DNA of 64,000 bases from CAZQHK01 sp964593455 (GCA_964593455.1 CAZQHK010000014.1:1-64000), one strand, 5' to 3'; counted from the stretch's first letter, positions 54,101 to 62,876 are shown. Made by a program: numbers and translations. The notes: a model not told the origin generated them from the sequence alone.

Positions 54101-54294
54101 CAACCAATGTTGAAAACCCGCCCCGCGATTGCTTTGTGGAGGTAAAGGCAGCCGATCTGACACTCCCGGTGCTGACCACAAAGGATTCGCTGAAAATCAA
54201 GACCGGTGGACCATACGAACGTCTGCTCAAGGTTTTTTTCTACGTGGCCCGGACGGGTATGACGCGGGTAACGCTTGAGGAAAAAGAGAAGTAA
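51109..54294 (+). CDS. Very large secreted protein of unknown family
   Basis: 1061 residues. An N-terminal signal segment (about 13-33; CLVMIAWLALSTIGLYRAG) leads to long beta-rich regions. Near 463-485 a small Cys/His module reads WVCPEH, then GACPQCSRPLE, the layout of the heavy-metal-binding CPMHP...CPKCGM domain; near 577-590 is LCGQPGHDHGQCDC. Metal binding is therefore likely. No enzyme signature seen. AAGGAGG lies 11 bases before the ATG. Possible surface or filament protein; family not recognised. Confidence 0.7.
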   Translation: MSFAQMRFASLKWKRCLVMIAWLALSTIGLYRAGACGLPIEPDMKLADGSKPTFLYEDEPYTWRVDPTRFPSIGYTFWFFPGSQSGQRQDGALGQRLSQGILVPRNWKTFPIDVGRNEGEKFDSFGNYREPKVYGATFSKRITSPVAGGRRTSFSRFAFSRSSFLDLPGRLPMLKHHYNFENLASTSAERRDILKEFGPIWLRDKLENGGNIPPNLIVFACPFRLPELPPDTDSDGPVRVVEVYDETYEIPTEWTITDWAVDWNMDRQNIGYNPGDQFMGARALNYTHTYVTPSDPAEYVVEINMAVTLKMLATWTWYEQVRDDEGQIAGTYGPYKLKITGEAYKSSSGLGSSSAVPEIWTVRVLDKTPPISYRLVDDGTGSDPYRLYGTTGDLIKEWNEGLGMLPGNPRNQDTVVIRVLENNPHINLDDPYQALGGNVSKIQLPPGGYWGFQVSDFVNPWVCPEHYKLEERQPQSGACPQCSRPLERDFLDYTWGITQNSSGTKTVDGKGTTFRYFAGMNPADDQLKLVDSKMNGWVVEIEVVGDDPQRMGLFSRGQLSTQVLYSVQMYDYNYEKGYLCGQPGHDHGQCDCTAVNRDKFVWVEIPVDHANKTVEVYDANGRVVSGGISGSGERSDPAYSVMEITVPIEMLAEPLGWHFATTSIDYTDPWGKEHRGWGAGGRLKYFVAAGDGSGNFNAPYWIASDSQRHILNDVYPVRWSASDGLEDPIAAADLRDATVRSAKGTGLGEAVSNEDWATWPSLANSFGHPAEPWPLRPAGNEQDPENGVFYPPEFGDRNQWGRYGHIIAVDDDVPTLKLNVREGSLRRTFSFGDIAWGDYKRKAYRECLRTNETVFTQTNKDTLREPKDLEYLLTTRLFTPGENVDIEWEFKDTAQDGYRHMGQKIQDGSFNPWCYRLQFTGDTEQYALWTSEDIRLVFDLFTVGTKICARDNINEFNPGAQPGGISTPFNAAKQTYDTFAVVDGELQFEQEMSYVFRSTNVENPPRDCFVEVKAADLTLPVLTTKDSLKIKTGGPYERLLKVFFYVARTGMTRVTLEEKEK

Positions 54295-54304
54295 GGAATC
54301 CGGG

Positions 54305-55483
54305 TTATCGCAGCAGACGCTCAATCTTCTTCAAGCGTGGCAGGAACGGATTTTCCAGGTCCGAGGCCGGTTGTATCTCCAGGTGGGCTACTCGCAGTGC
54401 CGTCGCAAGATCTTTCAAGATAACCGTGTAGCGTTTCACGACGTTGCGATGCGCTTCACAATATGTTATGAACAGGTCAACTTTGCGCAGATAGCCCGTG
54501 CGAACGCTGTGGCTGATGATGGTTGAGACCTTCTCTTCCAGTCCCTGCTCCCCTGATCCGATCCGGTCCAAGAGATATTCTATCTCCCTGTTTTCTGATT
54601 GTACGGTAAATCCTGACCCGTCGGAATTGAGGATGATAGTGCCTAGCAGATCGGTCTGGTAAACCGCCGCTTTAATTCTTTCAAGTTTATTCAGGGTGGT
54701 TGAAGCGGGATGCCCATAGTTGTTGTCTTCACCGAGTGATATGACGGCTATCTCTGGTTTTACGGCATACAGAAAATCGTTTGAGGTTGATGTGGAGGAG
54801 CCGTGATGGCCTGCTTTTAAAACCTGGGCCCGCAAGGTAAGTCCGTTTGCCAGCATCTCCCGTTCAGCGCTTTTTTCGGCGTCGCCGGTCAGCAGGATAG
54901 AGGTGTTGCCGAAGGTCAGCCTGAATACGATGGAAGAATTATTGACGGCGCTTCTCAGTTCGTCATCTTCGAGATCGGGGTTGCCTTCGATAACGGGAAA
55001 ATCAAGCGGTTCACCTGGAACTCTTTTCTTTGGGTTGAGTACGGATACGGTAACACCGCCGCCCCATGTTTCGGTTTCGCCCCGAAAAACTTCACGGCGA
55101 GGAATATTATTTTCCCGGATGATCTTCCTGAACTTCTTGTAGGTCATAGTGGTGTAAGACGTTGTGTCCCACACTTCTTTCACCGAAATGTTTTCCAGAA
55201 CGGGAATGAGTCCGCCGAGATGATCGCTGTGGGGATGAGTGAGAATGACTTTCTCCAATTCGGTTATACCTAATCGTTTGAGGGTTGGGACGATCACGTT
55301 ACGACCGTATTTGATTTCGCTGCCATCGACCAGCACCGATTTGCCCGTCGGCAGTGTTATCAGGATGGCGTCACCCTGGCCGACATCCAGAACACGGATA
55401 GTTACGTTTGCCGCTTCGGCGGTACTGAGGCAGAGCGCGAGCACCGCGATCACCAGAATAGTAGCAAAAAACCGTCGATTCAT
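54305..55483 (-). CDS. Secreted ComEC/Rec2-like MBL-fold hydrolase
   Basis: 392 residues with a signal peptide (about 1-24, ending AEA), then the ComEC C-terminal type beta-lactamase fold: VLDVGQGDAILI, LTHPHSDHLGG (metal site, about 82-92), LLTGDAEKSAE, LKAGHHGSSTST and LGEDNNYGHPA. It lacks the ComEC membrane channel and is a free exported enzyme, probably a nuclease or phosphodiesterase. The last 110 residues are an extra helical part. Tail-to-tail with the giant secreted gene. Confidence 0.85.
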   Translation of the reverse strand: MNRRFFATILVIAVLALCLSTAEAANVTIRVLDVGQGDAILITLPTGKSVLVDGSEIKYGRNVIVPTLKRLGITELEKVILTHPHSDHLGGLIPVLENISVKEVWDTTSYTTMTYKKFRKIIRENNIPRREVFRGETETWGGGVTVSVLNPKKRVPGEPLDFPVIEGNPDLEDDELRSAVNNSSIVFRLTFGNTSILLTGDAEKSAEREMLANGLTLRAQVLKAGHHGSSTSTSNDFLYAVKPEIAVISLGEDNNYGHPASTTLNKLERIKAAVYQTDLLGTIILNSDGSGFTVQSENREIEYLLDRIGSGEQGLEEKVSTIISHSVRTGYLRKVDLFITYCEAHRNVVKRYTVILKDLATALRVAHLEIQPASDLENPFLPRLKKIERLLR

Positions 55484-55582
55484 CAGAATAATCTCCTTGG
55501 CCTAATTTTACTCAGCAATCATTGCTTCGTCAACCAAAAGAGTTCGTAACGGGGAAGAAACTCTGCTTTCCGTTCCTCTATC

Positions 55583-57703
55583 CTACTTCTTACCGGCATA
55601 TTTGGCCTGTGAGAAATTGATTCTCCGCATAGGCGGAAAAAGGCTGACTTCTTCGAAATAGTGCGCGGTTAAACCGGCTATTCTTCCCAGGATGAAGACT
55701 GCTTTGGCCAGTGCTTCCGGAAGCCCCAGGTCGGCGATGATAGCACCGATAACTCCGTCGACGTTGATCGGGAGGTCCATGCCTCTGATACTCCTGAATA
55801 ACGTCGAAATCTTCTGTGATAGTTCAACGGACTCGGCAGCAACTCCGGTTTTTTCGGCCATGGACCAGAGAACATCGCGGCGGGGGTCCAGCGTATGGAC
55901 ACGGTGTCCCAGGCCTTCTATTCTCCGTCCGCTCTGTACATATTGCTGCACGATCTCCCGGGCTGCTTCCCCGGGAGAAATTCGATCCGTCTCGGCTTTT
56001 GTGAGACAGAATCTGAAGAAGACTGCCGCTTTGGCTCCGGCGCCCCCATGAACATCGGTTATGGCCGACACTCCGTTGGCTACCGCTACTTCCAGGGCGG
56101 CTCTGACCGAAGCAGCCAAAATCGTAGCCTGGGCCGAGGGGGGTGTGACTCCATGATCCACGCAGGCTACCAGCATGGCTTCCAGCAGGCGGCTGACTGC
56201 ATCATCGGCTTGTGCCTTACCGGTCAGGCATAGAGATATAAGTTCACTGTGGTTGCTAAGAGGAGCAAAAAGAGTTTGGTTTTCCCAGAGACGGTGATGA
56301 ACGGCTCTGAGTGTTCGTCCCGCCAGCATGGCGGCTTTATCTGCTTTTTCGCTGGTGCTGCCGGCACAATTCTCCGCTAGTTCCGTATCGCATATGAGCA
56401 GTCTGGTGATGGTTTTAGACAGATCATCCCGGTCCCTTTGTGGTAACGGCGGTAAGCTGCGTCCAGCAGCCCGGCACATGATATCGCCCAACCTGGCTGC
56501 TGTCCCCTGATCTGGTAAAGAGCCGGTAATAAGGAGATGAAGTACTTCCGGATACGAGTTGTTTTCTATGAGTTCCGGGAGTGGGTATCCCCGTACCAGA
56601 AGATGGTTTGGTTCAACACGGGTGATAAACGTGCTCCAGGTGGTCTTCGGGGGAGGAGCGTCCCAGATAGAAGCCATTTTCTGATAATATCTCTTAACCT
56701 CAAAATATGTCCGACCGCCGAGCTTCTCCTTGACTGCCTCGATGAGATCGGTTTGACTGTTGACTACCACCACCCCCGCTTCGGTCAGCGACTGCTTCTT
56801 GGAGCAGAAAGTGCCGTATTCCTGTCCTGGTGAAACTACCGCTCCGGCGTGTCCCATAGTCTTGCCCTTTGGGGCCTGGGCGCCAGAAATCAAAGCTACC
56901 AGCGGTTTCGGGTATTTTTCGGGATGATCCTTGATATCTTTGGCCAGAAGTTCTTCCTGGCAGCCGCCGATCTCGCCGGCTACCACGACCAGGTGCGTAT
57001 GGGGGTGTTTCATAACTATCGGCACGATCTGTTTGAAGGTGGTTCCGATAGCGCCGTCACCGCCCACTCCCAGCACTGCGTTTTGGGCGATCCCGGTACT
57101 GACCATTGCATCTGACAGGTGATAGAGGATAGCGCCGCTTCGAGATATAACGGTCACACCCTCGGGCCCAAATCGACCCGGTTCGGGTTCGGCCGGATAA
57201 AAGACGTCTGGCAACATTCCAATCTTGATGCCTTCCGGCGGAAATATCAGTCCGGGGGTATTGCCTCCGAATAGCAGAGTGCCGTTTGCTCGGGCAGCGG
57301 CAATAACGGTGCGTACATCTTTCAGAGGAATTCCTTCAGTTATCAGTACCACCAAGGGTATTCCCGCCTCAATAGTTTCCACAGCCGCGGCGGCGGCAGT
57401 GGAAAAATGTTTCCAGATACTGGCGGCGGCCACGTTCGGATGTTCTTTCAAACAGTCCCGCAAAGAAGCATAGACCGGGATCGTTTCATGGATCATAGTG
57501 CCGGCTTTTTCGAAAGCGACACCCCCGGTGACCGTGGTCCCGAAGGTTTTCATGATCCCTGCATGCTTGGTCCCCTGGTTTCCTAAACCGATCACGATGG
57601 TTTCGACCTGTTCCGTTTGTTCTATAGTCCGGGCCAGGTCGGGACGCTTTTCCCTGATGAGGTGTAGGAGCAGACCATCTTTGGGATTACATCTTTCAGC
57701 CAT
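55583..57703 (-). CDS. SucD-citrate synthase fusion, ATP-citrate-lyase-like subunit
   Basis: 706 residues in two parts. Part one (about 30-335) is a succinyl-CoA synthetase alpha-like CoA-ligase: LVVLITEGIPL, GGNTPGLIFPPEGIKIG, VVAGEIGGCQEE and the phospho-His loop KGKTMGHAGAVVS. Part two (about 370-700) is a citrate synthase/citryl-CoA lyase domain with ITDVHGGAGAKAAVFF and IEGLGHRVHTLDPRRD. Together with the SucC-like neighbour this is the domain layout of ATP-citrate lyase (cleaving citrate to acetyl-CoA and oxaloacetate), but another acyl-CoA ligase/lyase use is possible. The start overlaps the SucC-like gene by eight bases. Confidence 0.8.
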   Translation of the reverse strand: MAERCNPKDGLLLHLIREKRPDLARTIEQTEQVETIVIGLGNQGTKHAGIMKTFGTTVTGGVAFEKAGTMIHETIPVYASLRDCLKEHPNVAAASIWKHFSTAAAAAVETIEAGIPLVVLITEGIPLKDVRTVIAAARANGTLLFGGNTPGLIFPPEGIKIGMLPDVFYPAEPEPGRFGPEGVTVISRSGAILYHLSDAMVSTGIAQNAVLGVGGDGAIGTTFKQIVPIVMKHPHTHLVVVAGEIGGCQEELLAKDIKDHPEKYPKPLVALISGAQAPKGKTMGHAGAVVSPGQEYGTFCSKKQSLTEAGVVVVNSQTDLIEAVKEKLGGRTYFEVKRYYQKMASIWDAPPPKTTWSTFITRVEPNHLLVRGYPLPELIENNSYPEVLHLLITGSLPDQGTAARLGDIMCRAAGRSLPPLPQRDRDDLSKTITRLLICDTELAENCAGSTSEKADKAAMLAGRTLRAVHHRLWENQTLFAPLSNHSELISLCLTGKAQADDAVSRLLEAMLVACVDHGVTPPSAQATILAASVRAALEVAVANGVSAITDVHGGAGAKAAVFFRFCLTKAETDRISPGEAAREIVQQYVQSGRRIEGLGHRVHTLDPRRDVLWSMAEKTGVAAESVELSQKISTLFRSIRGMDLPINVDGVIGAIIADLGLPEALAKAVFILGRIAGLTAHYFEEVSLFPPMRRINFSQAKYAGKK

Positions 57704-59015
57704 TGTTCCCTCCTCGTTCTTCGTCAGTGTCGGTGTTCAATACTCTGTTTTCGAGGACCCGATTGATTCCTTGACGAATGACTTCGGCCATGATAATGCG
57801 GTTGCCGACGACCAGGTCGAGATCGGACAACTCATCCGGTGTCTCCTGTAAAGCCTTCTCCAGATAGTCGCGGGCTTTCGGCAGATCGGTCCCCACCATC
57901 CGTCCGATCACCGGTATGACCCGCTCACAGGTACGTTTCCGGCTGCGCAAACATTGGATCAAACCCCGGATAAACACGTCACAACTGGAGATCCCGCCGA
58001 ACCTGGAAGTGATGATGATATCGACTAACGGGTAATCCATCAGCAAATCGAACATGGCGGCCACTTTCTGCTGGCTGGGACCGCCGCCGCTGTCCATGAA
58101 ATTAACGGGCACTATGGAACCGCCAAAGTATCGGTTGCCAATATTCATTACCTCGTCGATGGAGAAAATTCCATAACCGGCACCTCCCGGTACCAGGCCC
58201 ACGTAAAGGTTTTTCCTGTTTTTAACGGCGTCTTCCGGTAGCAGGTCCACGTACGGGAAAGCCCATTTCATGGCCTTGCGCTCCCGTAAGGTCGGTTCCG
58301 CCACGTCATGGCGTCCGCTAAGAACTCCCAGTGTTTCCAAAAGCTTCCCCTGGCGGAACAGAGCATTGTCGTCCAACACTATCTTGGCGTCCGCTGCATA
58401 CCAGGCGCCGGATTCGGTAGCCATCAACGGATTTATTTCCACCAGCCGGGCATCGCTTTTCAGATACACATTATAGAGCTGGTTGATAATTTTTGGTAGG
58501 TTTTGTGTTGGTACTCCGGCTGCGCCCAGTTTGTCGGTGGCAAACGATTCTATTTTGCTCAAAATGTGTTCCGGCAACGTGTCTGGTTGTCCCGGGACGG
58601 TCACCTTCAAGATGGCGTCAGGATGTAAACGGGCAGTCTCCTCGATATCGACACCGCCGGCTGCGCTGAGCAGTATAACGTTTTCATAAGTACCGGGATC
58701 CATTGTGATACCAGCATAACAGGCTGCTTTCTCATCAAGCGCTTCTTCCATAAGTAGCCGCTGTACAGGGTAGCTCTTGATGCTGAGAGAAAGAATCTCC
58801 TCGGCTTCTGTTTTAGCTTCCGTTGCGTTAACTGCAATTTTCACTCCTCCTGCTTTGCCTCGTCCGCCGACCAATACCTGTGCTTTGAGCACAACCGGGT
58901 AGGGGAGAGAATTCTTCTCGAGTTCATCCGCCGATTGGATGACTCCGAAACATCGCGGCACGGGAATACCGGCTTCCGCCAGCACCTTCTTGGCTTCAAA
59001 CTCGTACAACCGCAT
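57696..59015 (-). CDS. SucC-like ATP-grasp acyl-CoA ligase subunit
   Basis: 439 residues of the succinyl-CoA synthetase beta family: MRLYEFEAKKVLAEAGIPVP start, the ATP-grasp VVLKAQVLVGGRGKAGGVK, RLVEINPLM metal site, and the C-terminal FGGISSCDVFIRGLI region. It has about 50 residues more than SucC at the C-terminus. With the SucD-citrate synthase gene it should form one enzyme; either ATP-citrate lyase or citryl-CoA synthetase is likely. Nucleotide preference cannot be told. Confidence 0.85.
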   Translation of the reverse strand: MRLYEFEAKKVLAEAGIPVPRCFGVIQSADELEKNSLPYPVVLKAQVLVGGRGKAGGVKIAVNATEAKTEAEEILSLSIKSYPVQRLLMEEALDEKAACYAGITMDPGTYENVILLSAAGGVDIEETARLHPDAILKVTVPGQPDTLPEHILSKIESFATDKLGAAGVPTQNLPKIINQLYNVYLKSDARLVEINPLMATESGAWYAADAKIVLDDNALFRQGKLLETLGVLSGRHDVAEPTLRERKAMKWAFPYVDLLPEDAVKNRKNLYVGLVPGGAGYGIFSIDEVMNIGNRYFGGSIVPVNFMDSGGGPSQQKVAAMFDLLMDYPLVDIIITSRFGGISSCDVFIRGLIQCLRSRKRTCERVIPVIGRMVGTDLPKARDYLEKALQETPDELSDLDLVVGNRIIMAEVIRQGINRVLENRVLNTDTDEERGGNNG

Positions 59016-59181
59016 TGTTTCACCTTCTTAACCAACATGGTAGAACACCATAGCTGATCCAACGAACCGGCTTATGGTGAGCATACTTATATACCGCACA
59101 AAGGCAGAAAACTCAAGTACCATCCAGTATATTTTGGGAATTTTCGCTATGGTGGCTGAAATGATAATCCACTGCCAGTGA

Positions 59182-59526
59182 TCAAGACACATTCAGAAGG
59201 ATGAATATGGCAATCCAGGTCATGATATCGAAAACCGAGAGAATCAGTATCGCCCGGACCTTTGATCCGCAGATACGAAAATTGTTTTTAAATACGGACT
59301 TCACTAATTTCAGACCCAGCCAGTTTCCCATGGGGAAAATGATCAGCAGGTAAACCCGGTGGCCAACCAGTTCGGCCAGAGCGCGGAAAGGAAAGGCCAG
59401 AAACTGTAGCAACCCTTCGTCTCTGCCAAATGTCATAAAGATGAAGAAAAAAACACCCATAAACAAAGGAATCACGAACGACAGGAACATTCCCGAACCG
59501 GTTAAAAAAAAGTTAAAGAAAATCAT
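59182..59526 (-). CDS. Small membrane protein
   Basis: 114 residues with three or four hydrophobic helices (SFVIPLFMGVFFFIFMTF near 15-32, VYLLIIFPMGNWLGL near 57-71, ILILSVFDIMTWIAIFILL near 92-110). It lies between pilT and the acyl-CoA ligase genes. Family not recognised. Confidence 0.55.
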   Translation of the reverse strand: MIFFNFFLTGSGMFLSFVIPLFMGVFFFIFMTFGRDEGLLQFLAFPFRALAELVGHRVYLLIIFPMGNWLGLKLVKSVFKNNFRICGSKVRAILILSVFDIMTWIAIFILLNVS

Positions 59527-59559
59527 GAGACCACTAACTCTGGAAGCTATCGGTTAGTA

Positions 59560-60780
59560 TTAGAGCCCGAGTGGGGAGTTTTCGCCCAGATTCTCTTCCT
59601 GCTTGAAACTTTTCTTGTCGATACAGCGCAGATACGCTTCCTCGTAAGATATCTTGCGGTATCGTACCAGGGTTTTGAGTGCCTGGTCCATGGTCTGCAT
59701 ACCCTGTTGCCGGCTGGTCTGCATGACTGAATATATCTGGTAGGTTTTTCCTTCGCGGATGAGGTTGGCAATAGCGTGGCTGTTGATCATTATTTCCATG
59801 GCCAACACGCGACCCGTGCCGTTGATTCGCGGAATCAGTTGCTGGGTGACCACAGCTTTCAAAGTCTCCGAGAGTTGTACTCTGACTTGTTCCTGCTGAT
59901 GTGGCGTGAACACATCAATTATTCGATCGATGGTCTTGGGAGCGCTGGAGGTGTGGAGTGTGGATAAAACCAGGTGCCCGGTTTCGGCAGCGGTTATAGC
60001 CATGGAGATGGTTTCCAGATCGCGCATCTCTCCTACCAGAATAATGTCAGGGTCCTCGCGTAAGGCGGCCCTTAGTGCCTGGGAGAAGGATTTCGTGTTG
60101 CGGCCGAGTTCCCGTTGGTTGATAATACACATATCGTGTTCGTGGGCATACTCGATCGGATCTTCGATGGTAATGATATGTTCGGTTCGGTTATGGTTGA
60201 TAAGGTCTATCATGGCGGCTAGCGTGGTGGATTTACCGCTTCCGGTCACCCCGGTAATCAGGACCAGGCCAGCTTTCTTTCCTGTCATGTCCACCAGGAT
60301 TTTCGGTAATCCCAGCTCTTCCATGGTAGGCACCAATGTGGGAATTGTCCGGAAGGCGGCAGCCAAACCAAGGCGGTCGTAATAACAGTTGCCGCGGAAT
60401 CGGGCGATGCTTGGCAGAGAAACTGAAAAATCGACTTCCAAATCCTCTTCCAGGGCTGCCCGCTGATCGTTGGTAAGAGTCTCGAATATGAGGCGCCGAA
60501 CGGTGCCGGCATCAAGGTTTGGAAGGTCGGTCTTGATTATCTTGCCGTTGACCCGGAGGACCGGGGGAACACCGACGCAGATATGTATGTCAGAGCCCTG
60601 GTGATTAACGACCAGTCGGAAGAGGTCGTTCATTTTCAGATCATCAAGTTTAATGGATGCCACTGCGGTGGATAGCTTGACCCTGTCAGGCAAGGAAGTT
60701 GGTTTGACGGACTTCCGTTTCCAGTGACCCGGCAGACCTCCGGTTTTCTTTCCTGGTTTTCCGAATCCGTCGTTTGTCAC
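59560..60780 (-). CDS. pilT: Twitching motility ATPase PilT
   Basis: 406 residues; hexameric ATPase driving pilus retraction. Catalytic motifs are intact: Walker A GVTGSGKSTTLAA (about 178-190), Asp box TIEDPIEYAHEH, Walker B ILVGEMRDLETIS, His box GHLVLSTLHTSSAPKTIDR, and the PilT C-terminal QLIPRINGTGRVLAMEI. A 45-residue basic extension precedes the usual start; GTG 60780 has AAGGTGA upstream. Downstream partner of the PilB-like gene, 29 bases away. Confidence 0.94.
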   Translation of the reverse strand: MTNDGFGKPGKKTGGLPGHWKRKSVKPTSLPDRVKLSTAVASIKLDDLKMNDLFRLVVNHQGSDIHICVGVPPVLRVNGKIIKTDLPNLDAGTVRRLIFETLTNDQRAALEEDLEVDFSVSLPSIARFRGNCYYDRLGLAAAFRTIPTLVPTMEELGLPKILVDMTGKKAGLVLITGVTGSGKSTTLAAMIDLINHNRTEHIITIEDPIEYAHEHDMCIINQRELGRNTKSFSQALRAALREDPDIILVGEMRDLETISMAITAAETGHLVLSTLHTSSAPKTIDRIIDVFTPHQQEQVRVQLSETLKAVVTQQLIPRINGTGRVLAMEIMINSHAIANLIREGKTYQIYSVMQTSRQQGMQTMDQALKTLVRYRKISYEEAYLRCIDKKSFKQEENLGENSPLGL

Positions 60781-60809
60781 GGCGTTTGGTCACCTTTCAA
60801 TTATAACAA

Positions 60810-62453
60810 TCAGAATGGGAATCGAATCGAGTTCCTCACCGCAGAAGGCGCAATAGTCCCCGTAGAAAGCAGGTTACTTAGTGCCCGCCGCTCGGCTTCC
60901 ACCAGCGCGCTTTGCAGGCCTTCTTCCGTTACGGTTGCGGCAAAAGACACCGGTATGTCACCGAAGGTTCCGGTCCCATCGCACTGATCGCATCCTTCTC
61001 CGCGGGACAGCACCGCGTTGCCCAGGGAGCATATTGAGGCCAGGTTGCCGGGAACATTGCATTGATCAATCGGCCCCAGGCAGAATGGACAGTTTCTGCG
61101 CAGGAGATATCGTACTGCCATGATCCTGGTGTTACGTGTGAAAAACGCGTCTCCAACCAGTGTCCGTGCCGACGAAAGTGTCTGACATTCCAATCCGACG
61201 ATGGTTCTGATGCCCGAACCTGCGGCGCGGCCGGTCATGGCTAGCAGTTTTTTATCACCGTTCTCTTCCCGCAGGCTGTCGATTAAAAGCAGGCGCGGGT
61301 TGAGGTGTAAAGCCCGGCGAAGAGCTTCTTTCCGACCATCCTGGTCAGGCGGTAGAAACAAGTAAGTCCAGGTATCCGGCATCTGCCAGAAACGTTCTCC
61401 AAGCACTACGGCGCTAAAGGAACTAAAATGATAAGGCAGATGTGAAAACATGCTGAGGAGTTGGTAGATACCGGCTCCTTCCGGGCTTGCGATCAGTACC
61501 AGTCCGCCCGGTTCCCGCCAGGCTGATTCCATTTTCTTCCGGGCCTCTGCTTCGCCTTCAAGCAAAGAAAAAGGATTATCCGGCACCGGTTGGGGACGTT
61601 CTGCAAACAATTGCCAGGCACCGGGCGCGCCGACTACGGTCAGGCGCTGTTCACAAGGACCCTGGGGTGTAGGAAAAAAAATAATTCCCTCGGTGAATTC
61701 TGTGCTGGTATCCGGTGTGACCATCCCGGCTATTTGCAGGGCCGAAACGAATAGGTCTTGGTCGGATTCGATAGTTATTTTAAGTGCCGGTTCCAGCTTC
61801 TGATTATGTTTGGTCAGGTGAAGCATAAGCGCTTCTCCATTTGAGAACAGGCGAAGATTATCACCCGGTTCCACCAGGGAATTAGTCAATAAATAAGTGA
61901 GAGCTTTATCCGGATCGAGTTTTCTGAATAGCTGTTCGAGTTTGTCCGGCAGAAGTTTTTTTCCGGTTTCCGAAGTGGTTATAAGGTCATTTTCGGTTTG
62001 TCTGATATCTATTTCCGGGGTTTCGAAAATTTTACCGAGATAGTTCTGAATCTCTTCTTCGGAACCGATGGAAATATTAATTTCCTCATCGGTCAGTGAT
62101 TCGAGTGAGTTAAGGGCATCGATATCCAGGGGATCGGCCATGACTATCGTAACTTCGTTGCCGATTCTGAAAACGGGTATGAAGCTGTGTATCTTCATCT
62201 GGTCCAGAGGAAATGAACGGGCGACGTTTGGGTCAACGAGATCTTCCGAAAGATGGACATACGAGATGTTGAGCTGATCACCGAGCGCCCATATGATATC
62301 GTCATTGGTGACGAGTCCCATGGTAATGAGCAGTTCTCCCAGCCGTTCTTTCTTTTCCTTCTGTTTGGCGAGAGCTTCCTGCAGTTCTTCCTGGGTGATG
62401 AGCCCGCACTCCATCAGGAGATCGCCGAGTCTTCGTCTCTGGATGGCAGCCAT
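60810..62453 (-). CDS. MshEN-PilB-like pseudo-ATPase
   Basis: 547 residues with the GspE/PilB layout but degenerate. The N-terminus is a pair of 24-residue MshEN units (first RLGDLLMECGLIT, second RLGELLITMGLVT) separated by five residues, the pattern that binds c-di-GMP. The second MshEN-type domain spans about 70-150. The ATPase half (about 260-540) has lost its key motifs: Walker A reads SPEGAGIYQ, Walker B IDSLREEN, the His box GIRTIVGLECQT. The tetra-Cys zinc site (CPFC, CDQC) remains. ATG after AAGGAGA. It likely acts as a regulator of pili. Confidence 0.85.
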   Translation of the reverse strand: MAAIQRRRLGDLLMECGLITQEELQEALAKQKEKKERLGELLITMGLVTNDDIIWALGDQLNISYVHLSEDLVDPNVARSFPLDQMKIHSFIPVFRIGNEVTIVMADPLDIDALNSLESLTDEEINISIGSEEEIQNYLGKIFETPEIDIRQTENDLITTSETGKKLLPDKLEQLFRKLDPDKALTYLLTNSLVEPGDNLRLFSNGEALMLHLTKHNQKLEPALKITIESDQDLFVSALQIAGMVTPDTSTEFTEGIIFFPTPQGPCEQRLTVVGAPGAWQLFAERPQPVPDNPFSLLEGEAEARKKMESAWREPGGLVLIASPEGAGIYQLLSMFSHLPYHFSSFSAVVLGERFWQMPDTWTYLFLPPDQDGRKEALRRALHLNPRLLLIDSLREENGDKKLLAMTGRAAGSGIRTIVGLECQTLSSARTLVGDAFFTRNTRIMAVRYLLRRNCPFCLGPIDQCNVPGNLASICSLGNAVLSRGEGCDQCDGTGTFGDIPVSFAATVTEEGLQSALVEAERRALSNLLSTGTIAPSAVRNSIRFPF

Positions 62454-62560
62454 GTATTTCTCCTTTCAACACAGATGAAATGGTAGCACAAGAACTAAAT
62501 ATATGTAAAGAAGCAGTCTCCGCATACGTGTTATTGAGTGAGGTTATACAGTAACTACCT

Positions 62561-62685
62561 GGAGGCCGAGGTGTCTTTTTGCTACGCTTGAAAAACATCC
62601 TGTTTTTCTCGCTGGGCCGACCTCGGCTCCTTCACATCCTGTGACCGCCTCGGTCGAGCCCCGCTGCAAAGACACCTCGGCCTCC
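62561..62685. repeat. Nested palindromic element (MITE-like)
   Basis: Outer arms 62561-62582 and 62666-62685 pair (GGAGGCCGAGGTGTCTTT against AAAGACACCTCGGCCTCC). Inner arms GGGCCGACC/GGTCGAGCCC also pair loosely. Two small hairpins with the same TCC loop lie inside: GAAAAACA-TCC-TGTTTTTC at 62590-62608 and TCACA-TCC-TGTGA at 62632-62644. Confidence 0.75.
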
Positions 62686-62739
62686 GGGTATGCACATTTT
62701 TTTAAAAAACATCTCAGTACACGGTGCTTCGCCTTATAT

Positions 62740-62792
62740 AGGTTTGGTTACGGATGTCTTCCTTCGCTCGGCTGTTCGCAAGCGAAGGCGCC
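62740..62792. repeat. Hairpin repeat shared with 34050-34104
   Basis: CCTTCGCTCGGCTG can fold against CGCAAGCGAAGG here. About three quarters of positions match the copy at 34.05 kb by eye. Confidence 0.5.
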
Positions 62793-62876
62793 GAACTTGA
62801 CGAGGGTTTTTATGTGGTTATTGAAGTGGGGGCGGAGTGGTGTGGTTGCTGGATATAAGATGGAAAAGTGTGGTCA

